Assembly: GCF_003852525.1 (NCBI RefSeq)
Contig: NZ_QAJL01000004.1
Coordinates: 532,009-596,008, forward strand
DNA length: 64,000 nucleotides
Source: Pedobacter sp. KBW06
GTDB lineage: Bacteria > Bacteroidota > Bacteroidia > Sphingobacteriales > Sphingobacteriaceae
Direction: 5' to 3'
Below, in pieces: positions 1 through 6,853 of the stretch. A program made the position numbers and the translations under genes. Each line of letters begins with the position of its first letter. The first letter of the stretch is position 1. Under the pieces are notes generated by a model, which saw only the letters and a program-made list of their open reading frames with translations, was not told the origin of the DNA and ran no database searches.

Positions 1-111
1 AATTAACACCTTACTTACACTTTCGATTGGAACATCATTAGACGGGATTATAGTATTATCAAACGTTACCTGCCCCCATACGGCTAACTTTACGTCACGG
101 ATGGTCTGCAT
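1..111 (-). CDS. Unrecognised protein, N-terminal part only (3' end lies outside the window)
   Basis: An open frame runs from an ATG at 109-111 to the window edge, giving 37 codons that begin MQTIRDVKLAVWGQV. The frame stays open upstream of this ATG as far as about position 165, so an earlier non-ATG start cannot be excluded. A hairpin (140-158) and a strong terminator (160-196) lie just upstream, which fits a separate transcription unit starting here. I do not recognise the protein. Its position at the 3' side of two tRNA genes makes an integrated element possible, but nothing in these 37 residues proves it. Confidence 0.4.
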   Translation of the reverse strand, partial: MQTIRDVKLAVWGQVTFDNTIIPSNDVPIESVSKVLI

Positions 112-159
112 AACGATTTTAACTTCTTTAAATTGAATATTTCCGGACTGCCCGGAAAA

Positions 160-196
160 CAAAAAAGCCTGTTATCATGACGATAACAGGTTTTTT
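160..196. terminator. Bidirectional rho-independent terminator after tRNA-Asp copy 1
   Basis: The arms 168-176 and 182-190 are a perfect 9-bp inverted repeat with a 5-base loop. An A-run stands on the left (161-166) and a T-run on the right (191-196), so it can work on both strands. On the minus strand it ends the tRNA-Asp unit. Confidence 0.8.
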
Positions 197-215
197 AATA
201 TTTTGTCGAATCTTG

Positions 216-289
216 CGGACCGGACGGGACTCGAACCCGCGACCTCCGCCGTGACAGGGCGGCATTCTAACCAGCTGAACTACCGGTCC
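216..289 (-). tRNA. tRNA-Asp(GTC), copy 1
   Basis: Read on the minus strand this is a 74-base tRNA with a 7-bp acceptor stem GGACCGG/CCGGTCC, discriminator G, T-loop GTTCGAGTC and anticodon loop CTGTCAC, giving anticodon GTC (Asp). CCA is not encoded. The whole layout matches bacterial tRNA-Asp. It lies 76 bases downstream of an identical copy. No consensus promoter is visible in the spacer, so it may depend on read-through from copy 2. Confidence 0.95.
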
Positions 290-340
290 GTGTTTCCCTC
301 TCGGGTGGCTTTTATAGTAGGGCCTCTACTTATTAAAAAT

Positions 341-364
341 AAAAGCACTCTTCTGAGTGCTTTT
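341..364. terminator. Terminator hairpin between the two tRNA-Asp genes
   Basis: Perfect 10-bp arms 341-350 and 355-364 (AAAAGCACTC/GAGTGCTTTT) with a TTCT loop on the plus strand. It begins right after the 3' end of tRNA copy 2 on the minus strand, where the transcript continues into a T-rich stretch. Confidence 0.7.
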
Positions 365-365
365 G

Positions 366-439
366 CGGACCGGACGGGACTCGAACCCGCGACCTCCGCC
401 GTGACAGGGCGGCATTCTAACCAGCTGAACTACCGGTCC
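366..439 (-). tRNA. tRNA-Asp(GTC), copy 2
   Basis: The 74 bases are identical to the copy at 216-289: acceptor GGACCGG/CCGGTCC, anticodon GTC, discriminator G, no encoded CCA. The bases next to the 5' ends of both copies are also alike (a GAGGGAAACA-like leader), so the pair probably arose by tandem duplication. A full consensus promoter lies about 20 bases upstream at 460-490. Confidence 0.95.
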
Positions 440-459
440 GTTGTTCCCTTTCGGGATTG

Positions 460-490
460 CAAATATAGAGCCTTTATTTATATTCACAAA
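460..490 (-). promoter_or_regulatory. Promoter of the tRNA-Asp pair
   Basis: On the minus strand TTTG (487-490), a 19-base spacer, then TATATTTG (460-467). This is an exact match to the Bacteroidota housekeeping promoter TTTG-N19-TAnnTTTG. Predicted transcription starts about 15 bases before the tRNA 5' end. Confidence 0.75.
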
Positions 491-516
491 CTATTTTTTA
501 AAATAATCGTAAGTCC

Positions 517-1590
517 TTATGCTACAGAACCTTCTTTCATTTTCTCTGCGTTTTCAGCAAACTGTAATGCATCAATCAGCTCCTGAACACCACCGTCCAT
601 CACGCCACTCAGGTTATAAAGTGTCAATCCGATACGGTGATCCGTTACCCTACCCTGTGGATAATTGTAAGTTCTGATCTTTGCCGAACGGTCACCGGTA
701 GAAACCATAGTCTTACGTCTTGCAGCAATGTCTCCATTTTTCTTCTGCAATTCGATATCATATAATTTACTACGTAGCATCTCCATCGCAATCACCCTGT
801 TGCCCAGCTGAGAGCGCTCCTGCTGACATACCACCACAATTCCCGAAGGTCTGTGTGTCAACTGTACTTTCGTCTCCACCTTGTTCACATTCTGACCACC
901 AGCACCACCCGAACGGGAAGTCTGCAAGTCAATATCTGCAGGGTTGATATAAAGGTCAATCTCTTCCGCCTCCGGTAATACGGCTACTGAAGCTGCAGAG
1001 GTATGTACACGCCCCTGGGTTTCCGTATCCGGTACACGTTGTACGCGGTGAACGCCTGATTCATATTTCAATTGTCCGTAAACATCTTCTCCACTTACTT
1101 TCAGGATCACCTCTTTGTAACCACCGGCAGTACCTTCAGTCACATCAACAGTTTCTACCTTCCAGCCTTTTTGCTCAAAGAAACGGCTGTACATACGGTA
1201 TAAATCGCCGGCAAATAAAGCCGCCTCATCACCACCGGTACCACCTCTGATCTCAAACACTGCATTTTTAGCATCCTCAGGATCTACCGGAATCAGCATC
1301 AAACGTACCTTTTCTTCCAGCTCTTCCTGCTGCTTCAATAGCAAGTCAAGTTCTTCTTTGGCCATCTCGCGCATCTCCGCATCCTTCTCTGTAGACAGAA
1401 TCTCCTTGTTTGCATCGATATTGCTCATCACATTCTTGTAGATCTTATATTCATCTACAATCTTGCCTAAATCTTTATACTCTTTATTTAAAGCCGCAAA
1501 ACGCTTCATATCCTGCATCGTATCAGGATTACTCAACTGCTCTTCTACATCTTCCCAGCGCAGCTTAATTGCTTCTAATTTCTCTAACAT
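517..1590 (-). CDS. prfA: Peptide chain release factor 1 (RF1)
   Basis: 357 residues, the normal length for RF1. It recognises UAA and UAG in the ribosomal A site and triggers peptide release. The GGQ motif that reaches the peptidyl-transferase centre is seen in SGGAGGQNVNKVET. The codon-recognition tripeptide lies in RVPDTETQGR and has the P-x-T form of RF1 (PDT here, PAT in E. coli), not the SPF of RF2. The C-terminal stretch with TDHRIGLTLYNL is also typical of RF1. It starts at an ATG and is transcribed alone from a promoter element at 1681-1688. prmC (hemK) is not next to it. Confidence 0.96.
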   Translation of the reverse strand: MLEKLEAIKLRWEDVEEQLSNPDTMQDMKRFAALNKEYKDLGKIVDEYKIYKNVMSNIDANKEILSTEKDAEMREMAKEELDLLLKQQEELEEKVRLMLIPVDPEDAKNAVFEIRGGTGGDEAALFAGDLYRMYSRFFEQKGWKVETVDVTEGTAGGYKEVILKVSGEDVYGQLKYESGVHRVQRVPDTETQGRVHTSAASVAVLPEAEEIDLYINPADIDLQTSRSGGAGGQNVNKVETKVQLTHRPSGIVVVCQQERSQLGNRVIAMEMLRSKLYDIELQKKNGDIAARRKTMVSTGDRSAKIRTYNYPQGRVTDHRIGLTLYNLSGVMDGGVQELIDALQFAENAEKMKEGSVA

Positions 1591-1680
1591 ATTCTTTTTT
1601 CAGAAAATTAAAACTTGTTGCCTTTTCAATTAAAATCCGTCCTGCGGAGATCTATCCTGGCAATTGATTTATTTGGGCAG

Positions 1681-1688
1681 CAAAAATA
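1681..1688 (-). promoter_or_regulatory. -7 element upstream of prfA
   Basis: Minus strand TATTTTTG, an exact TAnnTTTG match, about 90 bases before the prfA ATG. The -33 element is poor (TTTA at a spacing of about 22), so only the -7 box is claimed. Confidence 0.45.
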
Positions 1689-1749
1689 CGGCTTTTTCAG
1701 TTAATGATACTAAAAATTTATTCGTTGCCGGATTCTTTTCGCCCGTTCA

Positions 1750-2493
1750 TTACTTTTCGAAATAGTTCAGTGTTAAATCTTTGCCGTCAAATACCGCATA
1801 AGAATTAAAATTAATCCATTCCCCGATGTTGATATACCTGCTTTTGTCGCTCAGCTGAATATCCAGAGGCAGGTGCCGATGCCCAAAAATAAAATAGTCA
1901 AAATGCGCTTTTTGCAGTTGTTCCTTCGCATAAACAGCCAGCCATTCATTTTCTACACCATTAAAAACCTCTTCTGTACTGTTCGCCAGCCTGCTGCTGC
2001 CCGACCACCAGTTCGCAATTCCCAATCCAATTCTCGGAGGAACGATCGCAAACAACCACTGGCATACCGGATTCCTGAAAATCTTCCGCAGCAACTTATA
2101 TTTCTGATCTCCGGGACCAAGTCCATCTCCATGGTGCAAATAAAAACGCTTACCTGCTCTTTCCATCACCAATTCATCACTGATGATCTCAATGCCCATC
2201 TCTTTTGTGAAGTAGTCATTCACCCACATATCATGGTTGCCCTTGAAAAAATAAATTTTTATTCCCGCATCACTCATCATCCCCAGCTTCCCCTGCAAAC
2301 GGACAAAGCCTTTAGGAACAACCTCGCGGTATTCAAACCAGAAATCAAAAATATCACCCATCAAAAAAAGCTCGCTGCAATTACCTTCAATAGCATTTAA
2401 CCAGCGAATGATCCGATCTTCGCGCTTCCTGCTTTCGGAATGACTCGGAGAGCCGAGGTGGAAATCAGAAGCAAAATATATGTTTTTTGTCAT
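1750..2493 (-). CDS. UDP-2,3-diacylglucosamine diphosphatase-like metallophosphatase (LpxH type)
   Basis: 247 residues with the calcineurin-type metal ligands in order: SDFHLG near the N-terminus, GDIFDFWFEY, GNHD, and GHRH near the C-terminus. HHGDG in the middle is also typical of LpxH. LpxH hydrolyses UDP-2,3-diacylglucosamine to lipid X in lipid A synthesis at the inner membrane; I infer this role from the motif set and length. A frame four codons longer would start at a TTG that is part of a TATCTTTG promoter box (2503-2510), so I start at the ATG of MTKNIYFASD. That leaves only 9 bases between the -7 box and the AUG, so the mRNA is probably almost leaderless. Confidence 0.8.
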   Translation of the reverse strand: MTKNIYFASDFHLGSPSHSESRKREDRIIRWLNAIEGNCSELFLMGDIFDFWFEYREVVPKGFVRLQGKLGMMSDAGIKIYFFKGNHDMWVNDYFTKEMGIEIISDELVMERAGKRFYLHHGDGLGPGDQKYKLLRKIFRNPVCQWLFAIVPPRIGLGIANWWSGSSRLANSTEEVFNGVENEWLAVYAKEQLQKAHFDYFIFGHRHLPLDIQLSDKSRYINIGEWINFNSYAVFDGKDLTLNYFEK

Positions 2494-2502
2494 CAGTATG
2501 AA

Positions 2503-2510
2503 CAAAGATA
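2503..2510 (-). promoter_or_regulatory. -7 element directly before the LpxH-like gene
   Basis: Minus strand TATCTTTG, an exact TAnnTTTG match ending 9 bases before the ATG at 2493. With the usual 4-7 base distance to the start site, transcription would begin only a few bases before the AUG. Confidence 0.5.
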
Positions 2511-2622
2511 AGTAAAAAAATTATCCAAGTTTTGTCAGAAGTTCTACCAATTATCTAGAATATATCTAAACTACCGCTGTTATTAAAACAAAAGTTCGTA
2601 AATTCGCCAAAAATTTAAACAC

Positions 2623-3633
2623 ATGATTTCTACTGATATAGCCATTATTGGCGCCGGACCCGTTGGTTTATTTGCAATTTTTGAAGCTGGACTCCTTAAA
2701 ATGCGTTGTCATCTGATCGATTACTTACCTCAGGTAGGTGGTCAATTGTCTGAAATATATCCTAAGAAACCTATTTATGACATTCCCGGATATCCAACAG
2801 TGTTGGCTCAGGAACTCATAGACAACCTGATGGAACAGGGAAAACCTTTCCACCCAGGCTTCACTTTAGGAGAAAGAATCGAAGGTTTAGAGAAACGTGG
2901 AGAGGGCGATTTTGTATTGACTACCAATATGGGTACCATCATAGAATCAAAAGTGGTCGTTATTGCCGGCGGACTGGGATGTTTCGAACCTCGTAAACCA
3001 GCAGTAGCAGGATTAGAACAATTTGAAAACGGAAGAGGGGTCAACTATATGATCCTTGACCCTGAACAATACCGCGGACAGAAAATGGTGATCGCAGGTG
3101 GTGGTGACTCTGCCTTAGACTGGACCATCTTCCTGGCTGATATTGTTGACGAATTAACACTGGTTCACCGCAGCGAAAGCTTCCGTGGTGCCCCGGACTC
3201 TGTAAATAAAGTAATGGCTTTGGCAGAAAGCGGAAAAATCAATCTGGTATTAAACAGCAACCTGAGCTCCGTAACCGGAAACGGGAAACTGGAAAATGTA
3301 GAACTGGTACACAACCGCAGCCTTGAAAAAAGCAATATTGCTGCAGATCATTTAATTCCCCTATTTGGTTTAAGCCCTAAATTAGGCCCGATCGAACAAT
3401 GGAACCTAAACATCAACAAAAGTGCAATTGAAGTAAATACCGATGATTATTCTACAAATATCCCAGGTATCTACGCTATTGGCGACATCAATACCTACAC
3501 AAATAAATTAAAACTAATCCTTTGCGGTTTCCATGAAGCAGCCCTGATGAGCCATAGCGCCTACCAGTACATGAACCCGGGAATTAAATATACCATGAAA
3601 TATACTACCGTTAACGGCGTATCAGAATTTTAA
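2623..3633 (+). CDS. Ferredoxin--NADP+ reductase, thioredoxin-reductase-like type
   Basis: 336 residues. The FAD-binding Rossmann motif IIGAGPVGLFA is at residues 8-18 and an NAD(P)H-binding motif VIAGGGDSALDW lies near residue 155. LPQVGGQLSEIYP and the C-terminal AIGDINTY fold back on FAD. There is no CxxC redox pair, which separates it from true thioredoxin reductase and places it with the homodimeric TrxR-like ferredoxin reductases (B. subtilis YumC type). It passes electrons between NADPH and ferredoxin. The next gene, two bases downstream, encodes a 2Fe-2S ferredoxin, a likely partner. A weak -7 box (TAAATTCG) sits at 2599-2606. Confidence 0.9.
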   Translation: MISTDIAIIGAGPVGLFAIFEAGLLKMRCHLIDYLPQVGGQLSEIYPKKPIYDIPGYPTVLAQELIDNLMEQGKPFHPGFTLGERIEGLEKRGEGDFVLTTNMGTIIESKVVVIAGGLGCFEPRKPAVAGLEQFENGRGVNYMILDPEQYRGQKMVIAGGGDSALDWTIFLADIVDELTLVHRSESFRGAPDSVNKVMALAESGKINLVLNSNLSSVTGNGKLENVELVHNRSLEKSNIAADHLIPLFGLSPKLGPIEQWNLNINKSAIEVNTDDYSTNIPGIYAIGDINTYTNKLKLILCGFHEAALMSHSAYQYMNPGIKYTMKYTTVNGVSEF

Positions 3634-3635
3634 GC

Positions 3636-3965
3636 ATGGAAGAAAACAACATTACCCTGCACGTAGAAAATCCGGACGGTAGCAGAACGACACTTGAGGC
3701 CCCTGTAGATATGGGCCTCAGCTTAATGGAATACCTAAAGGCATGTGAATATGATATCCTTGCCACTTGTGGCGGAATGGCGCTTTGCGCAACCTGCTGT
3801 GTAGATGTCCTGGAAGGTGAAGACAAACTAAAAGAAATGAGCGATGACGAATATGCCATGCTCGATACCCTTCCGGATTTGCTTCCAAATTCCAGACTGG
3901 CCTGCCAGCTACAGCTTAACCACGAAATGGATGGCCTTGTGGTTAAACTTCATGGCAGCAATTAA
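3636..3965 (+). CDS. 2Fe-2S ferredoxin, adrenodoxin type
   Basis: 109 residues. Cys45, Cys51, Cys54 and Cys90 give the spacing C-x5-C-x2-C-x35-C of vertebrate/bacterial adrenodoxin-type ferredoxins, which ligate one [2Fe-2S] cluster. The acidic stretch MSDDEYAMLD between the third and fourth Cys matches the usual partner-docking region. The ATG is two bases after the stop of the ferredoxin reductase, so the two are almost surely co-transcribed and translationally coupled, and probably form an NADPH-reductase-ferredoxin electron chain. The final acceptor cannot be told from here. The gene ends 3 bases from the convergent S41 protease, with no visible terminator. Confidence 0.92.
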   Translation: MEENNITLHVENPDGSRTTLEAPVDMGLSLMEYLKACEYDILATCGGMALCATCCVDVLEGEDKLKEMSDDEYAMLDTLPDLLPNSRLACQLQLNHEMDGLVVKLHGSN

Positions 3966-3968
3966 AAA

Positions 3969-5678
3969 CTAATTTTCTATAGGAGCAGCCGCAATTGTCT
4001 TGATTGGGCTGCCTATAGTTTTATATTCGCCCTCCCCTTTCAAGATCGCCAGCATCTTGGTATTGCTGTTTAAAACAGCCTTAGCCGCAGTCAATTCCTT
4101 ATCGTATTGAAATGCCTGGATCACTTTCCCTTTCTCATAATAATAACGGCTCACAATCTGTGTTTCCAGTACTTTTTTGATCTCTGATTTAAACGTAATC
4201 AGGTCCGTTTTCTTCGCACCCAGCATCTTCGCTTTCAGGTCCTCCAGATCAGCTTTTACCGCAGGAAGTTTATTTTCCTTTTCTGCTTCGGTACGCAGGT
4301 CTGACAGCAAACGTTCCGTACGGGAAGTATAAGAATAGTCTTTCCCCTCCAGTGAACTTACAAAAGCAGCATAATCCTGATCCGTCAGTTGGAAACTGGC
4401 AGCCGGTGCAATGGTTTTATTGTTCTTTTTATAGCTGTTCGCATAGTCAAAAAATAAGCTCTTAGTCAATAGAGAGATGGTAATCGGACTAAGCTTCGAT
4501 GCTTCCACAACAACATCAGGAAACACGCCATTTCCATCATACACATTTCTGCCCGTCCTGGTACTGAACCTCGTCATTAGCGAATCCGCCACCTTAGGCG
4601 TCTTTCCATTCGCATCTTTATGGGCATAATCAAGCGCCTGGATACATCTTCCGGAAGGAGTAAAGTATTTGGCCACGGTTACTTTAACCAGGCTGTTATA
4701 AGGCAGATTAAAGGTCTGTTGTACGAGGCCTTTTCCATAACTGCGCTGACCTACAATGATCGCCCTGTCGAGGTCCTGTAGAGCACCGGCAACAATTTCC
4801 GAGGCAGAAGCCGAAGAATTACCAACCAGGATCACCAATGGAATCTGGGGAAGAATAGGCTCGGCCTGAGTTTTATAGGTAATGGTCTTCTGTGGGTTCC
4901 TTCCTTTCTGGGTCACGACCAGCACATCTTTATTCACAAAGAGGTTCACAATCTTTACCGCCTCCTGCAAGATCCCTCCGCCGTTATACCTTAAATCAAT
5001 GATCAATCCTTTTGGTTGTTGTTTATTTAAATTCAACGCAGCCTCTTTTACTTCCTGGGCTGCATTTTCCAAAAATTTATCCAGACGGATATAACCGATC
5101 TGATCGTCAGTCATTCCGGAATAAGGCACATTAGGCTGTTTAATTTCATCCCTGATGATGCTTTTGGTAATCACCGAACCATTTCTGATCAACAACAACT
5201 CAGCTGTAGAACCTTTTGGTCCTCTCAACAGCTGGCTCACCTGTGCACGCTCTTTTCCTTTCACCTCCACATTGTTGATTTTAACAACCTGATCGCCTGG
5301 CTTCAGGTCCTGCTTATCTGCAGGGTAACCTTCAGAAACCTCATTTACGAACAATTTGCCCTCAATAAAAAGGGTGGTTGCGCCTATACCCCCATATTGA
5401 GTACTGACATATTTTAATTTATAGTCTTCAATCTCAGACTCCGGAATATATTCTGTGTAAGGGTCAAGGTTATCCAACATGGCATTAATGCTAGTGCGCA
5501 TCAGATCCGATGGATTCGTTTCCTCGACATAATTGATATTCACCTCCTTGTACAGGGAAGCGAAGATATCCAGGTTCTTGGAAACCTGAAACAAATCCTC
5601 CTTAAAAGACCAGCTTAAAGAAGCAAAAGCAATAAGGGAGAAGGCTGCGGCAAGTTTGTATTTTTTCATTTTACCCAT
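3969..5678 (-). CDS. C-terminal processing peptidase, S41 family (CtpA/Prc-like)
   Basis: 569 residues. The N-terminus has an uncleaved or cleaved signal segment (about residues 8-24), followed by the S41 N-terminal helix bundle, a PDZ domain (about 88-165, starting YGGIGATT) and the protease core. The Ser/Lys dyad is visible: Ser291 in NSSASASE and Lys316 in SYGKG, with the same spacing of 25 as Ser430/Lys455 of E. coli Prc. About 190 extra residues follow the core. Members act in the periplasm on protein C-termini; substrates cannot be predicted here. It is a single gene on the minus strand. Confidence 0.93.
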   Translation of the reverse strand: MGKMKKYKLAAAFSLIAFASLSWSFKEDLFQVSKNLDIFASLYKEVNINYVEETNPSDLMRTSINAMLDNLDPYTEYIPESEIEDYKLKYVSTQYGGIGATTLFIEGKLFVNEVSEGYPADKQDLKPGDQVVKINNVEVKGKERAQVSQLLRGPKGSTAELLLIRNGSVITKSIIRDEIKQPNVPYSGMTDDQIGYIRLDKFLENAAQEVKEAALNLNKQQPKGLIIDLRYNGGGILQEAVKIVNLFVNKDVLVVTQKGRNPQKTITYKTQAEPILPQIPLVILVGNSSASASEIVAGALQDLDRAIIVGQRSYGKGLVQQTFNLPYNSLVKVTVAKYFTPSGRCIQALDYAHKDANGKTPKVADSLMTRFSTRTGRNVYDGNGVFPDVVVEASKLSPITISLLTKSLFFDYANSYKKNNKTIAPAASFQLTDQDYAAFVSSLEGKDYSYTSRTERLLSDLRTEAEKENKLPAVKADLEDLKAKMLGAKKTDLITFKSEIKKVLETQIVSRYYYEKGKVIQAFQYDKELTAAKAVLNSNTKMLAILKGEGEYKTIGSPIKTIAAAPIEN

Positions 5679-5733
5679 CTGTTGAAAGGTAAATTTACAA
5701 AAAAGCCTTGTAACTCAATAGGCTATTGAAGAT

Positions 5734-5949
5734 TTATAGCCTGTTGCCATCAGGATCAGCCAAAGCCTTCTCGATGGTAAATTCAATATACTTACGGTCT
5801 CTTTTTACTAAACCCATCAATTGCTCTACCAACTGGTCCTCTTGTCCGGGAACAAAAGAAATTTCCACGCTTGCCAAATCACGGTATTTTCTAAGAAACT
5901 TGATTTTAACCTTTTTCCAGGTCTCAGGAGTAAGTGTAAAACTTGCCAT
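5734..5949 (-). CDS. Small conserved-looking protein of unknown function, 71 residues
   Basis: It begins MASFTLTPETWKKVKIKFLRKY and has no signal peptide, membrane segment or metal-binding cysteine. The N-terminal half is basic (WKKVKIKFLRKYR) and the C-terminal half is mixed acidic, and the alternating pattern suggests a compact alpha/beta fold. I do not recognise a family. It is probably real because it starts at an ATG behind an exact -7 box (5966-5973), has codon use like its neighbours and is followed by a gap before the S41 gene. The opposite-strand frame over the same bases looks less protein-like. Confidence 0.6.
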   Translation of the reverse strand: MASFTLTPETWKKVKIKFLRKYRDLASVEISFVPGQEDQLVEQLMGLVKRDRKYIEFTIEKALADPDGNRL

Positions 5950-5965
5950 AATATATACTTTGACG

Positions 5966-5973
5966 CAAAAATA
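5966..5973 (-). promoter_or_regulatory. -7 element upstream of the 71-residue protein
   Basis: Minus strand TATTTTTG, an exact TAnnTTTG match 16 bases before the ATG. No clear TTTG is seen at the -33 position. Confidence 0.4.
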
Positions 5974-6020
5974 GGAAAATAACTAATAGGATTTGCGCTT
6001 TAAAATAAAGACGCCAAATA

Positions 6021-6049
6021 AAAACGCCCCCGGAGTCCGGAGGCGTTTT
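6021..6049. terminator. Bidirectional terminator after the DUF4397 gene
   Basis: Outer arms AAAACGCC (6021-6028) and GGCGTTTT (6042-6049), with an inner CCGG/CCGG pair. A/T runs at both ends allow use on either strand. It ends the susC-susD-DUF4397 unit. Confidence 0.75.
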
Positions 6050-6066
6050 CATTTTTAAAAGAACAA

Positions 6067-6849
6067 CTATCGGTTTGCCGTATTGTCTATGAATGTTCTG
6101 TTCGCAGCCGTAGTTCCTCCAACAGTGATGTCACCACGCAATGTCAAAGTATATGTATTCGATTTGGTAAAAGAAACTTCTGTCCTGGTGTATATATTGG
6201 TATTGCTGTTGGGGTAACGCAATAGCAGATCGTAAACTCCCTGAGGTATTTTCACAAAAGTTCCGCCCGATTTATAAGGCAGATTAGTGGCGATAGTCAG
6301 CTCCGCTTTGCTGGTCCGGTCCTGAATGATCAGGTTTACAGGATTTGCATTCGGAGAAGTATGCACAAGTCTGACATAGGCCGCCGATGAATCTATCGCA
6401 GGAAGTATATCCTCCAGCATAAAGGCGTCACTGGTCTTTGCCACCGTATTATAGAAACCACAAAGGTATAAGGAATAGTTCTTGCCCTCCGCCAGGGTTG
6501 TACTGAACTTATTGATCACGAGCTTAGGGTCCGCCGCTGCATTGGATGGACGAGTAGCCTTCAGGTCATAAGTCCCCCCAGGCAATATCGCATAAGCATT
6601 GGTAGCCGGATAAACCGCAGCATAAGCCAGTCCGGTTGTTCCACTCTCTGCTCCTGTTGTAGATACTGCCGAAGTCACCTTAATGTCGTTGGCGTAATAA
6701 TTAACCACAGGACCGTTTACCGCGAAATTAAAGAACTTCACCGAGGCGCCATTGGCAGGCCCGTCAATCGTCTGGATATCGGTCTTGTCGCAGGAGTATA
6801 TGATGGTCGACAGCAGAAGTACTGCTGATATTAAAAGTTTGCTTTTCAT
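6067..6849 (-). CDS. DUF4397-domain lipoprotein
   Basis: 260 residues. The N-terminus MKSKLLISAVLLLSTIIYSC is a lipoprotein signal ending in a lipobox with Cys20, so the protein is probably anchored to the outer membrane. The rest fits DUF4397, a tandem beta-sandwich repeat: ASVKFFNFAVNGPVVNYY in the first half and AAYVRLVHTSPNANPVNL in the second. DUF4397 proteins often sit at the end of SusCD operons in Sphingobacteriaceae and their function is unknown. The gene starts 4 bases after the SusD-like gene ends, so it is almost certainly in the same operon and may be a surface accessory to that transporter. Confidence 0.85.
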   Translation of the reverse strand: MKSKLLISAVLLLSTIIYSCDKTDIQTIDGPANGASVKFFNFAVNGPVVNYYANDIKVTSAVSTTGAESGTTGLAYAAVYPATNAYAILPGGTYDLKATRPSNAAADPKLVINKFSTTLAEGKNYSLYLCGFYNTVAKTSDAFMLEDILPAIDSSAAYVRLVHTSPNANPVNLIIQDRTSKAELTIATNLPYKSGGTFVKIPQGVYDLLLRYPNSNTNIYTRTEVSFTKSNTYTLTLRGDITVGGTTAANRTFIDNTANR

Positions 6850-6853
6850 ATGA

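Noticed and set aside
1..440. Prophage or integrative element boundary
   Set aside because: Only a 37-codon fragment is visible and no integrase or att repeat is seen; kept as a low-level finding, not annotated.
203..586. 127-codon plus-strand open frame
   Set aside because: It runs across both tRNA-Asp genes and repeats the same peptide twice; this is the tRNA sequence read as protein.
1873..2400. 175-codon plus-strand frame
   Set aside because: It lies fully within the LpxH-like gene on the other strand, which has all metal-ligand motifs.
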